The notes beneath the pieces were generated by a model. The model saw only the letters and a list, made by a program, of their open reading frames with translations. It searched no databases and was not told the origin of the DNA. A stretch of DNA of 64,000 nucleotides, from the NCBI RefSeq assembly GCF_000312045.1, contig NZ_HE978634.1:1420098-1484097 (forward strand), read 5' to 3'. The position numbers and the translations under genes are program-made. Shown in pieces: positions 24,795-34,790 of the stretch; the stretch's first letter is position 1; the number at the start of each line of letters is the position of its first letter. The stretch comes from Noviherbaspirillum massiliense JC206. GTDB lineage: Bacteria; Pseudomonadota; Gammaproteobacteria; Burkholderiales; Burkholderiaceae_D.

Positions 24795-26228
24795 TTACCC
24801 CATCTGGAACTGGTGCTGGCTTTGCGGATAGGGCGCGAGCTTCGGCTTTGGACTGGCAATCAGTGCCAGCCGGAAGAGAAGGAGATGCGCCACGAATTCG
24901 CCCGTGAAGATGGTGGTCATGTCGAAAGGCGTTTCGGTAAATGAACGGACAAGGAGAATCGAAAACATCGCCAGCGACAGTCCGCCAGTTGCGCGGTTGG
25001 CGGCCGCGGCATGGCGCCATAGCATCACGAGATAGACCACCAGGCCGACAAACCCGACCGTGCCGGCTTCCGACAATGCCTGCAGGTACTGGCTGTGGGC
25101 GCTGACCGCCGCATCGTTGCCGATGGCACGCCTGAATTCCGTTCCCCAGACCGAGGAGCCATATCCGAACAGTGGGTTGTTCTTCCAGACTTCGAGAGCG
25201 ATTTCCCAGATCTCGGTGCGCCCGGTCAGGGTCGTAAGCTGGCGTTCCTGGTCGATCTGCGCGAAATGCTGGTCGTAGCCGCTGAAGATGGCGATGGCGG
25301 CGACCACGGACAGTCCGGCAAGGCAAACAAACATCGGTGCGGCGAAGTCGCGCAGGGAATAGTAGGCACGCCTGCGACTTCGTCCACCGGTGGGTGCCTG
25401 GATGTACCTGTACCACCATAGCAGTCCGAATGCCACCAGGGCCGCTACCCATGCGGTCTTGGATTGCGCCAGCAGCAAGGTACCGATCCCCATTGCGTAC
25501 GATGCAAGCTGCAGCCAGCGCCGACGGAAAGGGTTGCAGATGATGAGCAGCAGAAACACAATCGCGAGCGGACCCGTGCTGTTGGGGTGCACGCCCAGAC
25601 CCCAGAACCTGATGTCCAGTCCCGGGAAATAGCCCGCATAATCCCGCTGTACCGAAACGCTGGGAAGGACTACCGCTGTCAGGCAACTTGCCGCAATGAA
25701 GAAGAGCAGGCCGCGCTTGGTTGCTTCCACTGAAAAATACGCGTACTGGTTGCGGCTGAAGTAGACAGCGGCAAACAGGAACATGGACGGCAGGAACCGT
25801 TCGTAAAACTCGGGATGGGTGCCGAAGATATTGTTGAGGATGACATTGCTGATGTAATACGCCAGGAACGCGAGGAACAGGCCGCGACCGTGCCTCGGCC
25901 GGTGCTCGTACCTTTGGGATACCGAAATGAAGCGCGCGAGGCAGATGCCGAAAATGAAGCCGGTAGTGAGCCGAAAGAACCAGGTAAGGAGCTGGGTATC
26001 GAACTGTGTTGCCACTGACTCGAAGTCGGCATTGCTGACGTTCCTGTTGGATAGAATCGGCCCGAGGCTGATCGCAAAGATGATGATCGGATAGACGAGA
26101 GCAAGCAGCCATTTGCGGGAATGGCGCTGCAGGCTGATGAACCATCCGATTCCCACCATGCAGCCCAGTCCGAGGACGGCAGCTCCGCCAAGGGATGCCA
26201 GCATCTGAAAAATTTCACCGCTGTTCAT
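24795..26228 (-). CDS. O-antigen polymerase/ligase-like membrane protein (Wzy candidate)
   Basis: A 477-residue polytopic membrane protein with about eleven hydrophobic segments and the O-antigen ligase/polymerase (Wzy_C) region. The region TGRTEIWEIALEVWKNNPLFGYG is followed by AHSQYLQALSEAGTVG, which contain the characteristic Arg and His residues of the large periplasmic loop. It probably polymerises repeat units in the periplasm. It lies 12 bases after the flippase gene and is coupled to the GT2 that follows. A ligase role cannot be excluded by sequence alone. Confidence 0.85.
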   Translation of the reverse strand: MNSGEIFQMLASLGGAAVLGLGCMVGIGWFISLQRHSRKWLLALVYPIIIFAISLGPILSNRNVSNADFESVATQFDTQLLTWFFRLTTGFIFGICLARFISVSQRYEHRPRHGRGLFLAFLAYYISNVILNNIFGTHPEFYERFLPSMFLFAAVYFSRNQYAYFSVEATKRGLLFFIAASCLTAVVLPSVSVQRDYAGYFPGLDIRFWGLGVHPNSTGPLAIVFLLLIICNPFRRRWLQLASYAMGIGTLLLAQSKTAWVAALVAFGLLWWYRYIQAPTGGRSRRRAYYSLRDFAAPMFVCLAGLSVVAAIAIFSGYDQHFAQIDQERQLTTLTGRTEIWEIALEVWKNNPLFGYGSSVWGTEFRRAIGNDAAVSAHSQYLQALSEAGTVGFVGLVVYLVMLWRHAAAANRATGGLSLAMFSILLVRSFTETPFDMTTIFTGEFVAHLLLFRLALIASPKPKLAPYPQSQHQFQMG

Positions 26229-26240
26229 TCGAGATCCTTC

Positions 26241-27755
26241 TCAGCTGACTCGGTAAAGAAATTTTTGCAGCCACACGTCGGTAGGAGAAGGCAGGCGCAT
26301 GGCGATCTTTTCGAAAAGCTCGGCGACATGCCGGTTGACGAGGCTCGGGAACATCCAGAGCGACAAGGCCATGCCGACCACGCCGGCTAGGACGTCGGCC
26401 AGCAGCCAGATGCCGGGAATGCCGGATAGTTCACGCGCCATGAAATCGACCAGCATGATGCCGCAGGAAGTGATCAGCGTCGTGATGATGCCGCCGGACA
26501 TAGCCCGGTACAGCCTGCGCAGGCTGATGTCGAGCGCCCTGGAAGTGGCGGTCAATACTGCGATCGCGCGGGCCAGGTACATGGCAAACACCATCCACGC
26601 AACGGCTTCGAGCGAGAAGAAGGATGCGAAGGCCCCGGCAATGACAAAGCCGATGGCGACCGGAATCTGGATCCTGAATTCCTTGCTGGTCTGGCCGGAA
26701 ACCCACAAAAGCGGCGTTGCCATTCCAAACAGGATGTAGACCGGCATGGCCAGGGAAACCGGGCGCAACAGTGCGGTAGCGCCGAGCCAGGCTTCGCCGT
26801 AAAGGGTTTGAAGTATGGTTTCCGCAGCGACGGCAATACCGGCAAAGACCGGGAACAGCAGCAGCGTCACCACGCCCATCATGGTCAGAAACGCCCGGCG
26901 CAGACGTTCGCGGTCATCCTGAACCCGTGCGCTTGCAGAAAACAGGGCGGACTGGATGACGGTGATGACGGTCCCGGCCGGACTCGACACCAGGTTGTAG
27001 GACAGGGAATACAAGCCCACCTCGGCGGCGGGGAAGGCGCGGCCGATGATGATCCGGTCGGCATTGCCGAGGAACCAGTTGACGGCGTTGGTCAGGAAGA
27101 CGCGCGAGCCGTACACGATGAGATGGTTGTCGCCGCGCTGCCAAAGTACGAAGCCGATCGGATGCCGGGACTTCCAGTACAGGAGCGCCAGGGTGGTCAA
27201 TTCGCTGCCGATGAATGCTGCGATCAGGGCCCATACCTGCTGGCCGGCCACGGCCAGCGGAATGCCGACGAATATGTAGCCGACGATATAACCCAGGACC
27301 GACGCCGCCTGTATCGACTTGAAGTCGAGCTCGCGCTTGAGCAGGTTGTGCGATGGCGAGGCGATGGCATTGATGAAGCAGATGGCGGAGGCAACCTGGA
27401 TCACCGGCATGACCCGGGGCTGATTGAAGAAATTCGACAGGGGGCCGGCAAGCAGATAGACGACGGTGCCCACCGTCAGCCCCAGGAGGACCTGCCAGGT
27501 GAATACGAACTTGATGTCGTTGTCGCTGATCGTCTTCTTCTGGATCAGGCCGTAGGAAATGCCGATGTCCGAAAAGAACTTGCTGAAAGTCAGCACGATC
27601 ATTGCGATGGCGAAAATGCCATACTCTTCCGGCCCGAGCAGCCGGGCAAGAACGATTTGTGTTGCGATCTGAAGCAGGGCTCGCAGAATCGAGCCGAAGC
27701 CGCCCCAGAATACGGCGGAAATTCCCTTGCTTGATATGTTCGCTTTGTTGTCCAT
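26241..27755 (-). CDS. Wzx-type polysaccharide flippase (MOP superfamily)
   Basis: A 504-residue membrane protein with about fourteen predicted helices, of the MOP superfamily polysaccharide-export branch. The N terminus has GGFGSILRALLQIATQIVLARLLGPEEYGIF, the hallmark of these transporters. It should flip the completed undecaprenyl-linked repeat unit to the periplasm for the adjacent Wzy. It is followed 12 bases later by the polymerase gene in the same operon. Confidence 0.92.
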   Translation of the reverse strand: MDNKANISSKGISAVFWGGFGSILRALLQIATQIVLARLLGPEEYGIFAIAMIVLTFSKFFSDIGISYGLIQKKTISDNDIKFVFTWQVLLGLTVGTVVYLLAGPLSNFFNQPRVMPVIQVASAICFINAIASPSHNLLKRELDFKSIQAASVLGYIVGYIFVGIPLAVAGQQVWALIAAFIGSELTTLALLYWKSRHPIGFVLWQRGDNHLIVYGSRVFLTNAVNWFLGNADRIIIGRAFPAAEVGLYSLSYNLVSSPAGTVITVIQSALFSASARVQDDRERLRRAFLTMMGVVTLLLFPVFAGIAVAAETILQTLYGEAWLGATALLRPVSLAMPVYILFGMATPLLWVSGQTSKEFRIQIPVAIGFVIAGAFASFFSLEAVAWMVFAMYLARAIAVLTATSRALDISLRRLYRAMSGGIITTLITSCGIMLVDFMARELSGIPGIWLLADVLAGVVGMALSLWMFPSLVNRHVAELFEKIAMRLPSPTDVWLQKFLYRVS

Positions 27756-27890
27756 GCGGAGACAGCTCTAAGAGGACGGCATCACGGCAGGCATTGCCAT
27801 CCGGGTGAATCATTGGCCGGATGAAGCGCCGTCACAGTTTGCCGATGGGGCACCGGCCTTGGGTTCATGCAGTCGGGCGCTTCATGCCTT

Positions 27891-28859
27891 TCAGGTTGGC
27901 GCCTGCTCGTGGAGGAATTGCTTGTATGTTTCTGCGATTCCTTCTTCGAGAGCAACGCCAGGTTTCCAGCCCAGGGACAGCAGCTTGGAAGTATCCATCA
28001 GCTTGCGTGGCGTCCCATCTGGCTTGGTGGTATCGAACTCGATTTGCCCCTGGTAACCGACGACATTGCAAATGATTTCTGCAACCTCTCGTATTGTGAT
28101 GTCTTCGCCAGTACCTACATTGATATGAGATAACATCGGCGTGGTGCAGGCAGCATATGCATCATGTTCCAGCTCCATGACATGCACGCACGCTTCCGCC
28201 ATGTCATCGACGTACAGGAATTCCCGGCGCGGTGTGCCGGTTCCCCAGATCACCACCTTGTCCTTGCCCTGCATCTTTGCTTCATGGAAGCGACGGATCA
28301 GCGCGGGAATCACATGACTGTTTTCCGGGTGATAGTTGTCGCCCGGCCCATACAGGTTGGTCGGCATGACGCTGCGGTAATCGGTGCCGTACTGGCGGTT
28401 GTAGCTCTCGCACATCTTGATGCCTGCAATCTTGGCAATCGCGTACGGTTCATTGGTCGGCTCGAGCAGGCCGGTCAGCAGGCTTTCCTCTTTCATTGGC
28501 TGGGTCGCCAGCCTGGGATAGATGCAGGATGAGCCGAGGAACAGCAGGCGCTTGACGCCGGCACGCCAGGCTTCATGGATCACATTGCTCTGGACCATCA
28601 GGTTGTCGTAGATGAATTCTGCCGGATAGGTATTGTTGGCGTGGATGCCGCCTACACGCGCTGCGGCAAGATAGACTTCATCGACCTGCTCGGATTCGAA
28701 GAAGGCGCGCACCTGCGCCTGGTCGGTCAGATCCATCTCCGCATGGGTACGGGTGACGATGTTGCCGTAGTCCCGCCTGCGCAAGGCACGCACGATGGCG
28801 GAACCGACCAGGCCCCGATGGCCCGCAACATAGATGCGCTTGTTCAAATCGTTTTTCAT
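27891..28859 (-). CDS. fcl: GDP-L-fucose synthase
   Basis: A 322-residue extended SDR that performs the epimerase/reductase steps from GDP-4-keto-6-deoxymannose to GDP-L-fucose. The nucleotide motif is GHRGLVGSA, the region [11 protein letters not shown] precedes the active site, and the catalytic motif is YAIAK. The [16 protein letters not shown] and [19 protein letters not shown] segments are signatures of the family. It implies that the polysaccharide contains fucose or a related deoxysugar. The partner GDP-mannose dehydratase (gmd) is not in this window. Confidence 0.93.
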   Translation of the reverse strand: MKNDLNKRIYVAGHRGLVGSAIVRALRRRDYGNIVTRTHAEMDLTDQAQVRAFFESEQVDEVYLAAARVGGIHANNTYPAEFIYDNLMVQSNVIHEAWRAGVKRLLFLGSSCIYPRLATQPMKEESLLTGLLEPTNEPYAIAKIAGIKMCESYNRQYGTDYRSVMPTNLYGPGDNYHPENSHVIPALIRRFHEAKMQGKDKVVIWGTGTPRREFLYVDDMAEACVHVMELEHDAYAACTTPMLSHINVGTGEDITIREVAEIICNVVGYQGQIEFDTTKPDGTPRKLMDTSKLLSLGWKPGVALEEGIAETYKQFLHEQAPT

Positions 28860-29006
28860 ATGCTGCCTCTATTTCTTGAATTTGGTTCGCGGCTGTCGTG
28901 CCTCCGAGTGTAGCCTTGACGCCGCGTCTGGTTTGACTTGCCGGAAGAACCAGGCATTCCTTTCCATCCTTGCGCTGCAAGGAATGTGCAACATCCTTTC
29001 ATATGC

Positions 29007-29441
29007 TCATGTGCCGGGCTTGCTGCTGCCGGGTTTGCGCGATGCTCGCATACGCAAGGAATACCAGGAGGAAAGCAAGCCCACGCTGGCAATGGCGCCA
29101 AGCATGTTGAATTTCCAGTCATGGAAATTCGCATGGCGATAGGGAAGCATGCTTTGGATTCCTTCGTCGAGCGCACCCAGAGCCGCAATCGCACCGATGC
29201 TGCACAATGCCCGCATGCGCTGGCTGCCGCTAATGCCGAAAAAAAGCAGGACGCTCAGCAATCCGTAGGCGACGGTGTGTAGTACCTTGTCATACACCAT
29301 GGCCGAGAGGGCATCTGCGTTGCCCGGAATCGATCCGATGGCCACCATCGAAATGAACATGACCAGTACAGCCAGCAGGCAACGTTTCGGAGTCGCCCAT
29401 GCCGCGTCCGTCCGCTTGCGGCCTCGCAGTTCAGTAGGCAT
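29007..29441 (-). CDS. VanZ-like family membrane protein
   Basis: A 144-residue membrane protein with four hydrophobic segments and VanZ-like features: DKVLHTVAYGLLS in the middle and ALDEGIQSMLPYR followed by HDWKFNMLGA near the end. VanZ-like proteins are often found in exopolysaccharide operons, but their role there is unknown. Its start overlaps the end of the phosphoglycosyltransferase gene by 11 bases, so both are translated from one message. Confidence 0.82.
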   Translation of the reverse strand: MPTELRGRKRTDAAWATPKRCLLAVLVMFISMVAIGSIPGNADALSAMVYDKVLHTVAYGLLSVLLFFGISGSQRMRALCSIGAIAALGALDEGIQSMLPYRHANFHDWKFNMLGAIASVGLLSSWYSLRMRASRKPGSSKPGT

Positions 29442-30837
29442 TCGTACCGGTCCATCCCTTGAAGGCGGTCCAGAGGATGATTCTCACATCCATCCATAAG
29501 GACCAGTGCTGGATGTAATGCAGATCGAACTGCACCCGCTTGGCCATCTTGTCCACCGTGTCGGTTTCGCCGCGGTAGCCATGGATCTGTGCCCAGCCGG
29601 TGATGCCCGGCTTCACGCGGTGCCGCACCATGTACATTTCCAGCAAATCCTTGTACATCTCGTTGTGTTGCAAGGCATGCGGCCGCGGCCCAACCACGGA
29701 CATGTCGCCGAGCAGCACGTTGATGAATTGCGGCAGTTCGTCCAGACTGGTGCGGCGCAGGAAGGCGCCGATCGGCGTGACCCTCGGGTCATCCTTGGTG
29801 GCCTGCGTAACCACGCCGTGTTCCTGGTGCATCTTCATCGACCGGAACTTGTAGACATTGAATTTCCTTCCGTTCAGGCCAAGTCTCGGCTGCTTGAAGA
29901 ACACCGGGCCCGGGGAGGATTGCTTGATCAGGATCGCGATCACGATGAACAGCGGCAGCAGCAGCACCAGCGCGACGCTTGCGAACACCTTGTCGAAGAT
30001 ATCCTTGACGATGCCGTTCACGCCACCCGACATCGGCTGGTTCAGGTCCACCGCGGGCAAGCCGAGGAAATCGCCTACCTTGTTGCTCAGCATCTGCAAG
30101 CCGAGGATGTCGGGTATCCAGCGGATGTCGACCAGGGCATTGCGCAGCAGGTACTGCAGCTCCTGCATCTTCGGCGATGCCACCAGCGGCAGGGTAATCC
30201 AGATTTCATGGATATGATTCTCGACCACGTAGTCATGGATCTTTTCCAGCGTGTCGATCCGGTCAATCGCGGGATTGGTGATCTTTGCCGCGTCCGCCGG
30301 ATCGGCATGCACGGCCCGCACGTCGTAGCCGGCCCAGTCCATCTGCAATGCACGGCGATGCATTTCCTGGCCGGTGTTGCCGTAGCCGACGATGACCACG
30401 CGCTTGTGGTTGAAGCCCTTCTTGCGCAGAAAGCGCAGCACGAAATAGACCGCTGCCCTGAGCAACATCAGGAATGCCACGCCGCTTGCATACCAGTAGA
30501 ACAGCCACAGGCGGGAAAGCGTTCCGACATGGTGGATCAGGAAGCTGAACAGCAGGCCGACCATCAGGACCACACCCCAGGAAGCGCACAGGCGCAGGAA
30601 CATCTCCGGGATCGGCTTGGCCCGCCATGAGGTATAGACCTCGAGCGGGGGAAACAGGAAAAATGCAAGTGCACTGCAGAAATGAAGAAGGATGGTGTGG
30701 ACGGGAGGCGCTTCGCTCAGGGGGACATGGAAATGCACCAGGCAAGCAAGGGCGCCGGATATTTCAAGTGCGAGCACGTCCATGAGGCGCATGGACAGTT
30801 CGAGCCGGGATGCGTTGTTGTTGATCAGATCTCGCAT
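29431..30837 (-). CDS. undecaprenyl-phosphate sugar-1-phosphate transferase (WcaJ/PssY type)
   Basis: A 468-residue initiating enzyme. The N-terminal part has four to five membrane helices plus a CoA-binding-like domain (VVIVGYGNTGQEM). The C-terminal bacterial sugar-transferase domain contains FKQPRLGLNGRKFNVYKFRSM, the RRTSLDELPQFINVL motif and VGPRPHAL, ending GWTGTNAY. It loads the first sugar phosphate, usually glucose-1-phosphate, onto undecaprenyl phosphate. It is the first gene of the minus-strand polysaccharide series, downstream of a 540-base intergenic region that probably contains the operon promoter. Confidence 0.92.
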   Translation of the reverse strand: MRDLINNNASRLELSMRLMDVLALEISGALACLVHFHVPLSEAPPVHTILLHFCSALAFFLFPPLEVYTSWRAKPIPEMFLRLCASWGVVLMVGLLFSFLIHHVGTLSRLWLFYWYASGVAFLMLLRAAVYFVLRFLRKKGFNHKRVVIVGYGNTGQEMHRRALQMDWAGYDVRAVHADPADAAKITNPAIDRIDTLEKIHDYVVENHIHEIWITLPLVASPKMQELQYLLRNALVDIRWIPDILGLQMLSNKVGDFLGLPAVDLNQPMSGGVNGIVKDIFDKVFASVALVLLLPLFIVIAILIKQSSPGPVFFKQPRLGLNGRKFNVYKFRSMKMHQEHGVVTQATKDDPRVTPIGAFLRRTSLDELPQFINVLLGDMSVVGPRPHALQHNEMYKDLLEMYMVRHRVKPGITGWAQIHGYRGETDTVDKMAKRVQFDLHYIQHWSLWMDVRIILWTAFKGWTGTNAY

Positions 30838-31375
30838 GGCTTTTTGTTCGTTTCGACGGTTGTTGCTGTTGCTGTCATTGCTGTGCGAATCGGTGTCCCT
30901 ATCGGAAACCTTTCCGGGCTCCTGCCGCGGATGACGGCGGCTCTCTTCAGGAAATTTTCTATGCCGAATGAAGCCGTCCGAATGCCGCGCCCAGCAAGCG
31001 GTCTCTTTCCTCCCTGTTTATTATTCTGGTAACAGTATTCATCATTTCAAATTCAGGTTGAACGCTATGTGTGTGTTGATTGCGGGTGCTCAAAAGAAGC
31101 GATGGCCTGGTCCTGCCTCATTACGGATGCTGTTGTTTTTCACACGTAAGCGCGTTACGCGAAATTCCTGTGCATGAAAGGAGATGTGGTCGTCGCTTCA
31201 TCCGAAAATGAAAATATATGCGCCTCCACCTATATGGATGCGGACAAATATCAAGCTTCGCTCATCTTCGCGGGCGCGCTGTAGCGACGGCATGCCCCGA
31301 GAGCCGGAAGCGGGCGCGATGACAAGATGGCGTACGGCATTTCACCGGGGGCCTTGATGCGCTATCATTCGCTCC
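30838..31375. other. intergenic region upstream of the polysaccharide operon and truncated haemoglobin gene
   Basis: The genes on either side are divergent, so promoters for both must lie here. On the minus strand TTCAAC and AATACT, 17 bases apart (around 31035-31065), are a possible but weak sigma-70 pair for the polysaccharide operon. The part near 30850-30890 has short GTTGCT-type repeats. No gene was seen. Confidence 0.4.
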
Positions 31376-31777
31376 ATGAATGCAGAAGAATCCTCGCAAC
31401 CCTCCCTTTTCGAACTCATCGGCGGCGCCACCAAATTACGCGAACTGGTTGACCGTTTTTATGACCTGATGGACCTCGAACCGGAATTTGCCGGCATCCG
31501 GGCCATGCATCCAACCACTCTGGATGGTTCACGCGACAAGCTTTACTGGTTCCTGACCGGCTGGACCGGCGGGCCGGACCTGTATATCGAGCGCTTCGGT
31601 CACCCCCGCCTGCGCGCCCGGCACCTGCCCTATGCAATCGCCACCAGCGAGCGCGACCAGTGGATGCGCTGCATGGCGCTCGCGATGGAAGACGTCGGCC
31701 TGCCGGAACCCTTGCAGGAGCGGCTGCTGTATGCCTTGTTCCAGACGGCGGACTGGATGCGCAATACCGCCGGATAA
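31376..31777 (+). CDS. group II truncated haemoglobin
   Basis: A 133-residue globin of the truncated group II (YjbI/GlbO) type, a haem protein that binds oxygen or NO in the cytoplasm. It shows FELIGGATKLRELVDRFYDLM at the N terminus, the RFGHPRLRARHLPYAI segment containing the proximal His, and the group-II Trp in RDQWMRCM. It lies 45 bases before rmuC, with which it may share a transcript. The role in this organism is unknown. Confidence 0.92.
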   Translation: MNAEESSQPSLFELIGGATKLRELVDRFYDLMDLEPEFAGIRAMHPTTLDGSRDKLYWFLTGWTGGPDLYIERFGHPRLRARHLPYAIATSERDQWMRCMALAMEDVGLPEPLQERLLYALFQTADWMRNTAG

Positions 31778-31822
31778 CCCTGCCAGTTTGCTAACATATC
31801 GGCAAACCTTCGCTGAACCTCC

Positions 31823-33277
31823 ATGGCCACAATCGAACTCGTCATCCTGGTGCTGCTCGCTGCCGTCATCGTGCTGCAGGCCGTTGCGCTTTTGCGCGTC
31901 CGCAATGCCGATTCAGGCATGCAAATGATGCAGCTGCAGCATGAATTGCAGCGCAGCCAGCAACAGGCGGGCGAACGCATCGAACGCGAACTGCGCGGCG
32001 AAATGCAGAACGGTGCCCAGGCCGCCCGCCAGGAACTCGGCAACAACTTCGCCCGCTTCCAGCAAACCCTGGCCACGCAGCTGGGCACGATGGTGTCCAT
32101 GCAGAACAGCCAGATCGACTCTTTTGCGCAGCAACTTGCTAAGCTCAATGAAGCGAACGCGCAACAGCTGGAAGCGATGCGACAGGCCATCAGCGCGCAG
32201 GGGCGGGCCGGCCGGGAAGAGCAGTCGCTGGCGCTGAAGCGCTTCGCGGACACCTTGCAGCAGACCCTGTCTGCACTGACCGAGTCGAACGCGCAGCGCA
32301 TGGCGGAAGTGCGCGCCACCCTGGAAGCGAAAATCCGCGACCTCCAGGCCGACAATGGCGCGCGGCTGGAAGAGATGCGCAGGACGGTCGACGAGAAGCT
32401 GCATGCGACGCTGGAACAGAGGCTGGGCGAATCCTTCAAGCTGGTATCCGACCGTCTGGAAAAGGTGCATCAGGGCCTGGGCGAGATGCAGCAGCTGGCG
32501 ATCGGCGTGGGCGACCTCAAGCGGGTGCTGACCAATGTGAAGACACGCGGAACCTGGGGCGAAGTGCAACTGGCAATGCTGCTCGAGCAGATGCTGACGC
32601 CGGACCAGTACGGCAGGAATGTGGAAACCATCCCCGGCAGCGGAGAGCGTGTGGAATTCGCGATCAGGCTGCCGGGGCAGGAAGAGGGCCGGCCGCCGGT
32701 ATGGATGCCGATCGATGCCAAGTTTCCGAAGGAGCAGTACGAACGCCTGGTGGATGCGGCCGAGCATGCGGATGCGGATGGCGTGGCTGTGGCCGGGCGC
32801 GAGCTCGAGCGCGCCGTGCGACAGGAAGCGCGGACCATCGCGGAAAAATATTTGTCGCCGCCCCTGACCACCGACTTCGCGATCTTGTTCCTGCCGACCG
32901 AAGGCCTGTATGCGGAAGTGGTGCGTCGGCCGGGGCTGGCAGATGAATTGCAGCGCCAGTGCCGTGTCACCATTGCCGGACCGTCCACGCTGTCGGCACT
33001 GCTCAACAGCCTGCAGATGGGCTTTCGCACGCTTGCGCTGGAAAAGCGCTCGTCGGAAGTGTGGCAGGTGCTCGGCGCGGTCAAGACCGAATTCGCCAAG
33101 TTCGGCGACGTGCTGGCGGCGACCCGGAACACGCTGGAACGTGCAGCGAAAAACATCGAGCAGGCGGAGACCCGCACGCGCCAGATGACGAGAAAGCTGA
33201 AATCGGTCGAGGCGCTTCCGGCCGAAGCCGCGAATCTGCTGCTTGGCGCGGAGCCCGCCGGGACCACGGATGAATGA
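31823..33277 (+). CDS. rmuC: DNA recombination protein RmuC
   Basis: A 484-residue protein of the RmuC family, linked to suppression of inversions at short repeats. An N-terminal membrane anchor (residues 3-25) is followed by a long glutamine-rich coiled coil (about 30-215) and the RmuC nuclease-like domain (about 220-430), with VKTRGTWGEVQLAMLLEQML, PIDAKFPKEQY and FLPTEGLYAEV. The length and order are typical of the family. Confidence 0.92.
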   Translation: MATIELVILVLLAAVIVLQAVALLRVRNADSGMQMMQLQHELQRSQQQAGERIERELRGEMQNGAQAARQELGNNFARFQQTLATQLGTMVSMQNSQIDSFAQQLAKLNEANAQQLEAMRQAISAQGRAGREEQSLALKRFADTLQQTLSALTESNAQRMAEVRATLEAKIRDLQADNGARLEEMRRTVDEKLHATLEQRLGESFKLVSDRLEKVHQGLGEMQQLAIGVGDLKRVLTNVKTRGTWGEVQLAMLLEQMLTPDQYGRNVETIPGSGERVEFAIRLPGQEEGRPPVWMPIDAKFPKEQYERLVDAAEHADADGVAVAGRELERAVRQEARTIAEKYLSPPLTTDFAILFLPTEGLYAEVVRRPGLADELQRQCRVTIAGPSTLSALLNSLQMGFRTLALEKRSSEVWQVLGAVKTEFAKFGDVLAATRNTLERAAKNIEQAETRTRQMTRKLKSVEALPAEAANLLLGAEPAGTTDE

Positions 33278-33301
33278 TGGGCAAGCAAATTGGCGGGCCC
33301 G

Positions 33302-33330
33302 ACTTCCTGCCGCTTGCTGCAGGAAGTTTG
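33302..33330 (+). terminator. possible terminator after rmuC
   Basis: A 9-bp stem ACTTCCTGC/GCAGGAAGT (33302-33310 with 33319-33327) lies 25 bases after the rmuC stop. The T-run is very short, so termination is uncertain. Confidence 0.35.
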
Positions 33331-33418
33331 TGGTAGCTTGGCTGCTTCGGCCTGGTAATCCCGGGTTTTGCCGAACCGATTTTTTCAAACAACCGCGCAG
33401 GCGGAATACTGACACGCT

Positions 33419-34732
33419 ATGGAAATCGCGATACTGATTGGTCTCATCCTTCTGAATGGCGTGTTCGCCATGTCGGAAATTGCGCTGGTCACTGCGCGCA
33501 GAGTCCGCCTGCAAAAGCTGGTGGAAGAGGGACATGCCTCGGCACAGGCGGCGATCGAACTGGGCGAGAATCCGACGCAATTCCTTTCCACCGTACAAAT
33601 CGGCATCACGTCCATCGGCATCCTGAACGGCATCGTCGGGGAGGCAACGCTTGCCAGTCCGCTCGCGGTCTGGCTGCAGCAGTCGGGCGTGCCGGAGCCG
33701 TATTCCGGTTACTTGGCGACCGGGTTGGTGGTGTTAAGCATCACCTACTTTTCCATCGTGCTTGGCGAACTGGTGCCCAAGCGGATCGGGCAAATCATCC
33801 CGGAACCCATCGCCCAACGGGTAGCGCGGCCGATGCTCTGGCTTGCGACCATTTCCAAGCCTTTCGTCAAGCTTCTGTCGGGCTCGACCTTGCTGGTGCT
33901 TAAGATTGCCGGGATCAAGGAGAAAAACCAGCCCAGCATTACCCAGGAAGAAATCAACATGATGCTGGCCGAGGGATCGAGCGTCGGCGTGATCGAGCAG
34001 CACGAGCACGAAATGGTGCGCAACGTGTTCCGGCTCGACGACCGCCAGATCGGTTCGCTCATGGTGCCGCGCGGCGAGATCGTCTATTTCGACGTCGAGG
34101 AACCGCTTGAGGAAAACCTGAAGCGTCTCGAGGCCAGTGAACATTCGCGTTTTCCCGTGGTACGTGGCGGCTGGGATCAGGTACTCGGCGTGGCGACGGC
34201 GCGCCAGCTGCTCACGCAGGCCCTGCGCGGCGAACGGCCGGCCTTGACCAATCATTTGCAGCCCGCCGTTTTCGTGCCCGAATCGCTGACCGGCATGGAG
34301 CTGCTGGAAAACTTCAAGGGCTCCGGCGTGCAGCTTGCCTTCATCGTGGACGAATATGGCGAAGTACAGGGGATCGTTACCTTGCAGGACGTGATGGAAG
34401 CGATTACCGGCGAGTTCAAGCCGCACCGGGCGGAAGATGCCTGGGCGGTGCAGCGCGAGGATGGCTCATGGCTGCTCGACGGGCTGATCCCGATTCCGGA
34501 ACTGAAGGACAGGTTGGGTTTGAAGGATGTGCCGGAAGAGGAAAGAGGCCGCTACAACACCCTGAGCGGCATGCTGATGCTGCTGCTCGGTCGCCTGCCG
34601 CAGATCGCGGACCGGTGCGACTGGGAAAACTGGACATTCGAGATCGTCGACATGGACGGCAAGCGCATCGACAAGGTGTTGGCGACCGTCAATCCGACAC
34701 CGGCAGATGGCCAGCCTCAGGCGATCGTCTGA
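33419..34732 (+). CDS. CNNM/CBS/CorC-domain membrane protein (hemolysin family)
   Basis: A 437-residue protein with an N-terminal DUF21/CNNM transmembrane domain (about 1-190), a pair of CBS domains (about 205-335, e.g. QIGSLMVPRGEIVYFD) and a C-terminal CorC_HlyC domain (about 350-430) containing YNTLSGMLMLLLGRLPQ. Members are implicated in magnesium/cobalt efflux; the hemolysin name is historical. It is convergent with moeA, with 58 bases between stops. Confidence 0.9.
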   Translation: MEIAILIGLILLNGVFAMSEIALVTARRVRLQKLVEEGHASAQAAIELGENPTQFLSTVQIGITSIGILNGIVGEATLASPLAVWLQQSGVPEPYSGYLATGLVVLSITYFSIVLGELVPKRIGQIIPEPIAQRVARPMLWLATISKPFVKLLSGSTLLVLKIAGIKEKNQPSITQEEINMMLAEGSSVGVIEQHEHEMVRNVFRLDDRQIGSLMVPRGEIVYFDVEEPLEENLKRLEASEHSRFPVVRGGWDQVLGVATARQLLTQALRGERPALTNHLQPAVFVPESLTGMELLENFKGSGVQLAFIVDEYGEVQGIVTLQDVMEAITGEFKPHRAEDAWAVQREDGSWLLDGLIPIPELKDRLGLKDVPEEERGRYNTLSGMLMLLLGRLPQIADRCDWENWTFEIVDMDGKRIDKVLATVNPTPADGQPQAIV

Positions 34733-34790
34733 TTCCGGATTTTTTCAGGAGGAAGGCGGCTCTGAAGCCCAGCGCGGGCCGTACTTCTTC

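Noticed and set aside
1-30837. Mobile element or genomic-island boundary around the polysaccharide region
   Set aside because: No transposase, integrase, tRNA gene or terminal inverted repeat was found within the window; the only large repeats are the GH16 coding segments. The left end of the region lies outside the window.
31913-33598. 561-codon minus-strand frame opposite rmuC
   Set aside because: This is a shadow of rmuC, which has the full coiled-coil and RmuC domain signature; the antisense product is Arg/His/Gln-rich without motifs.
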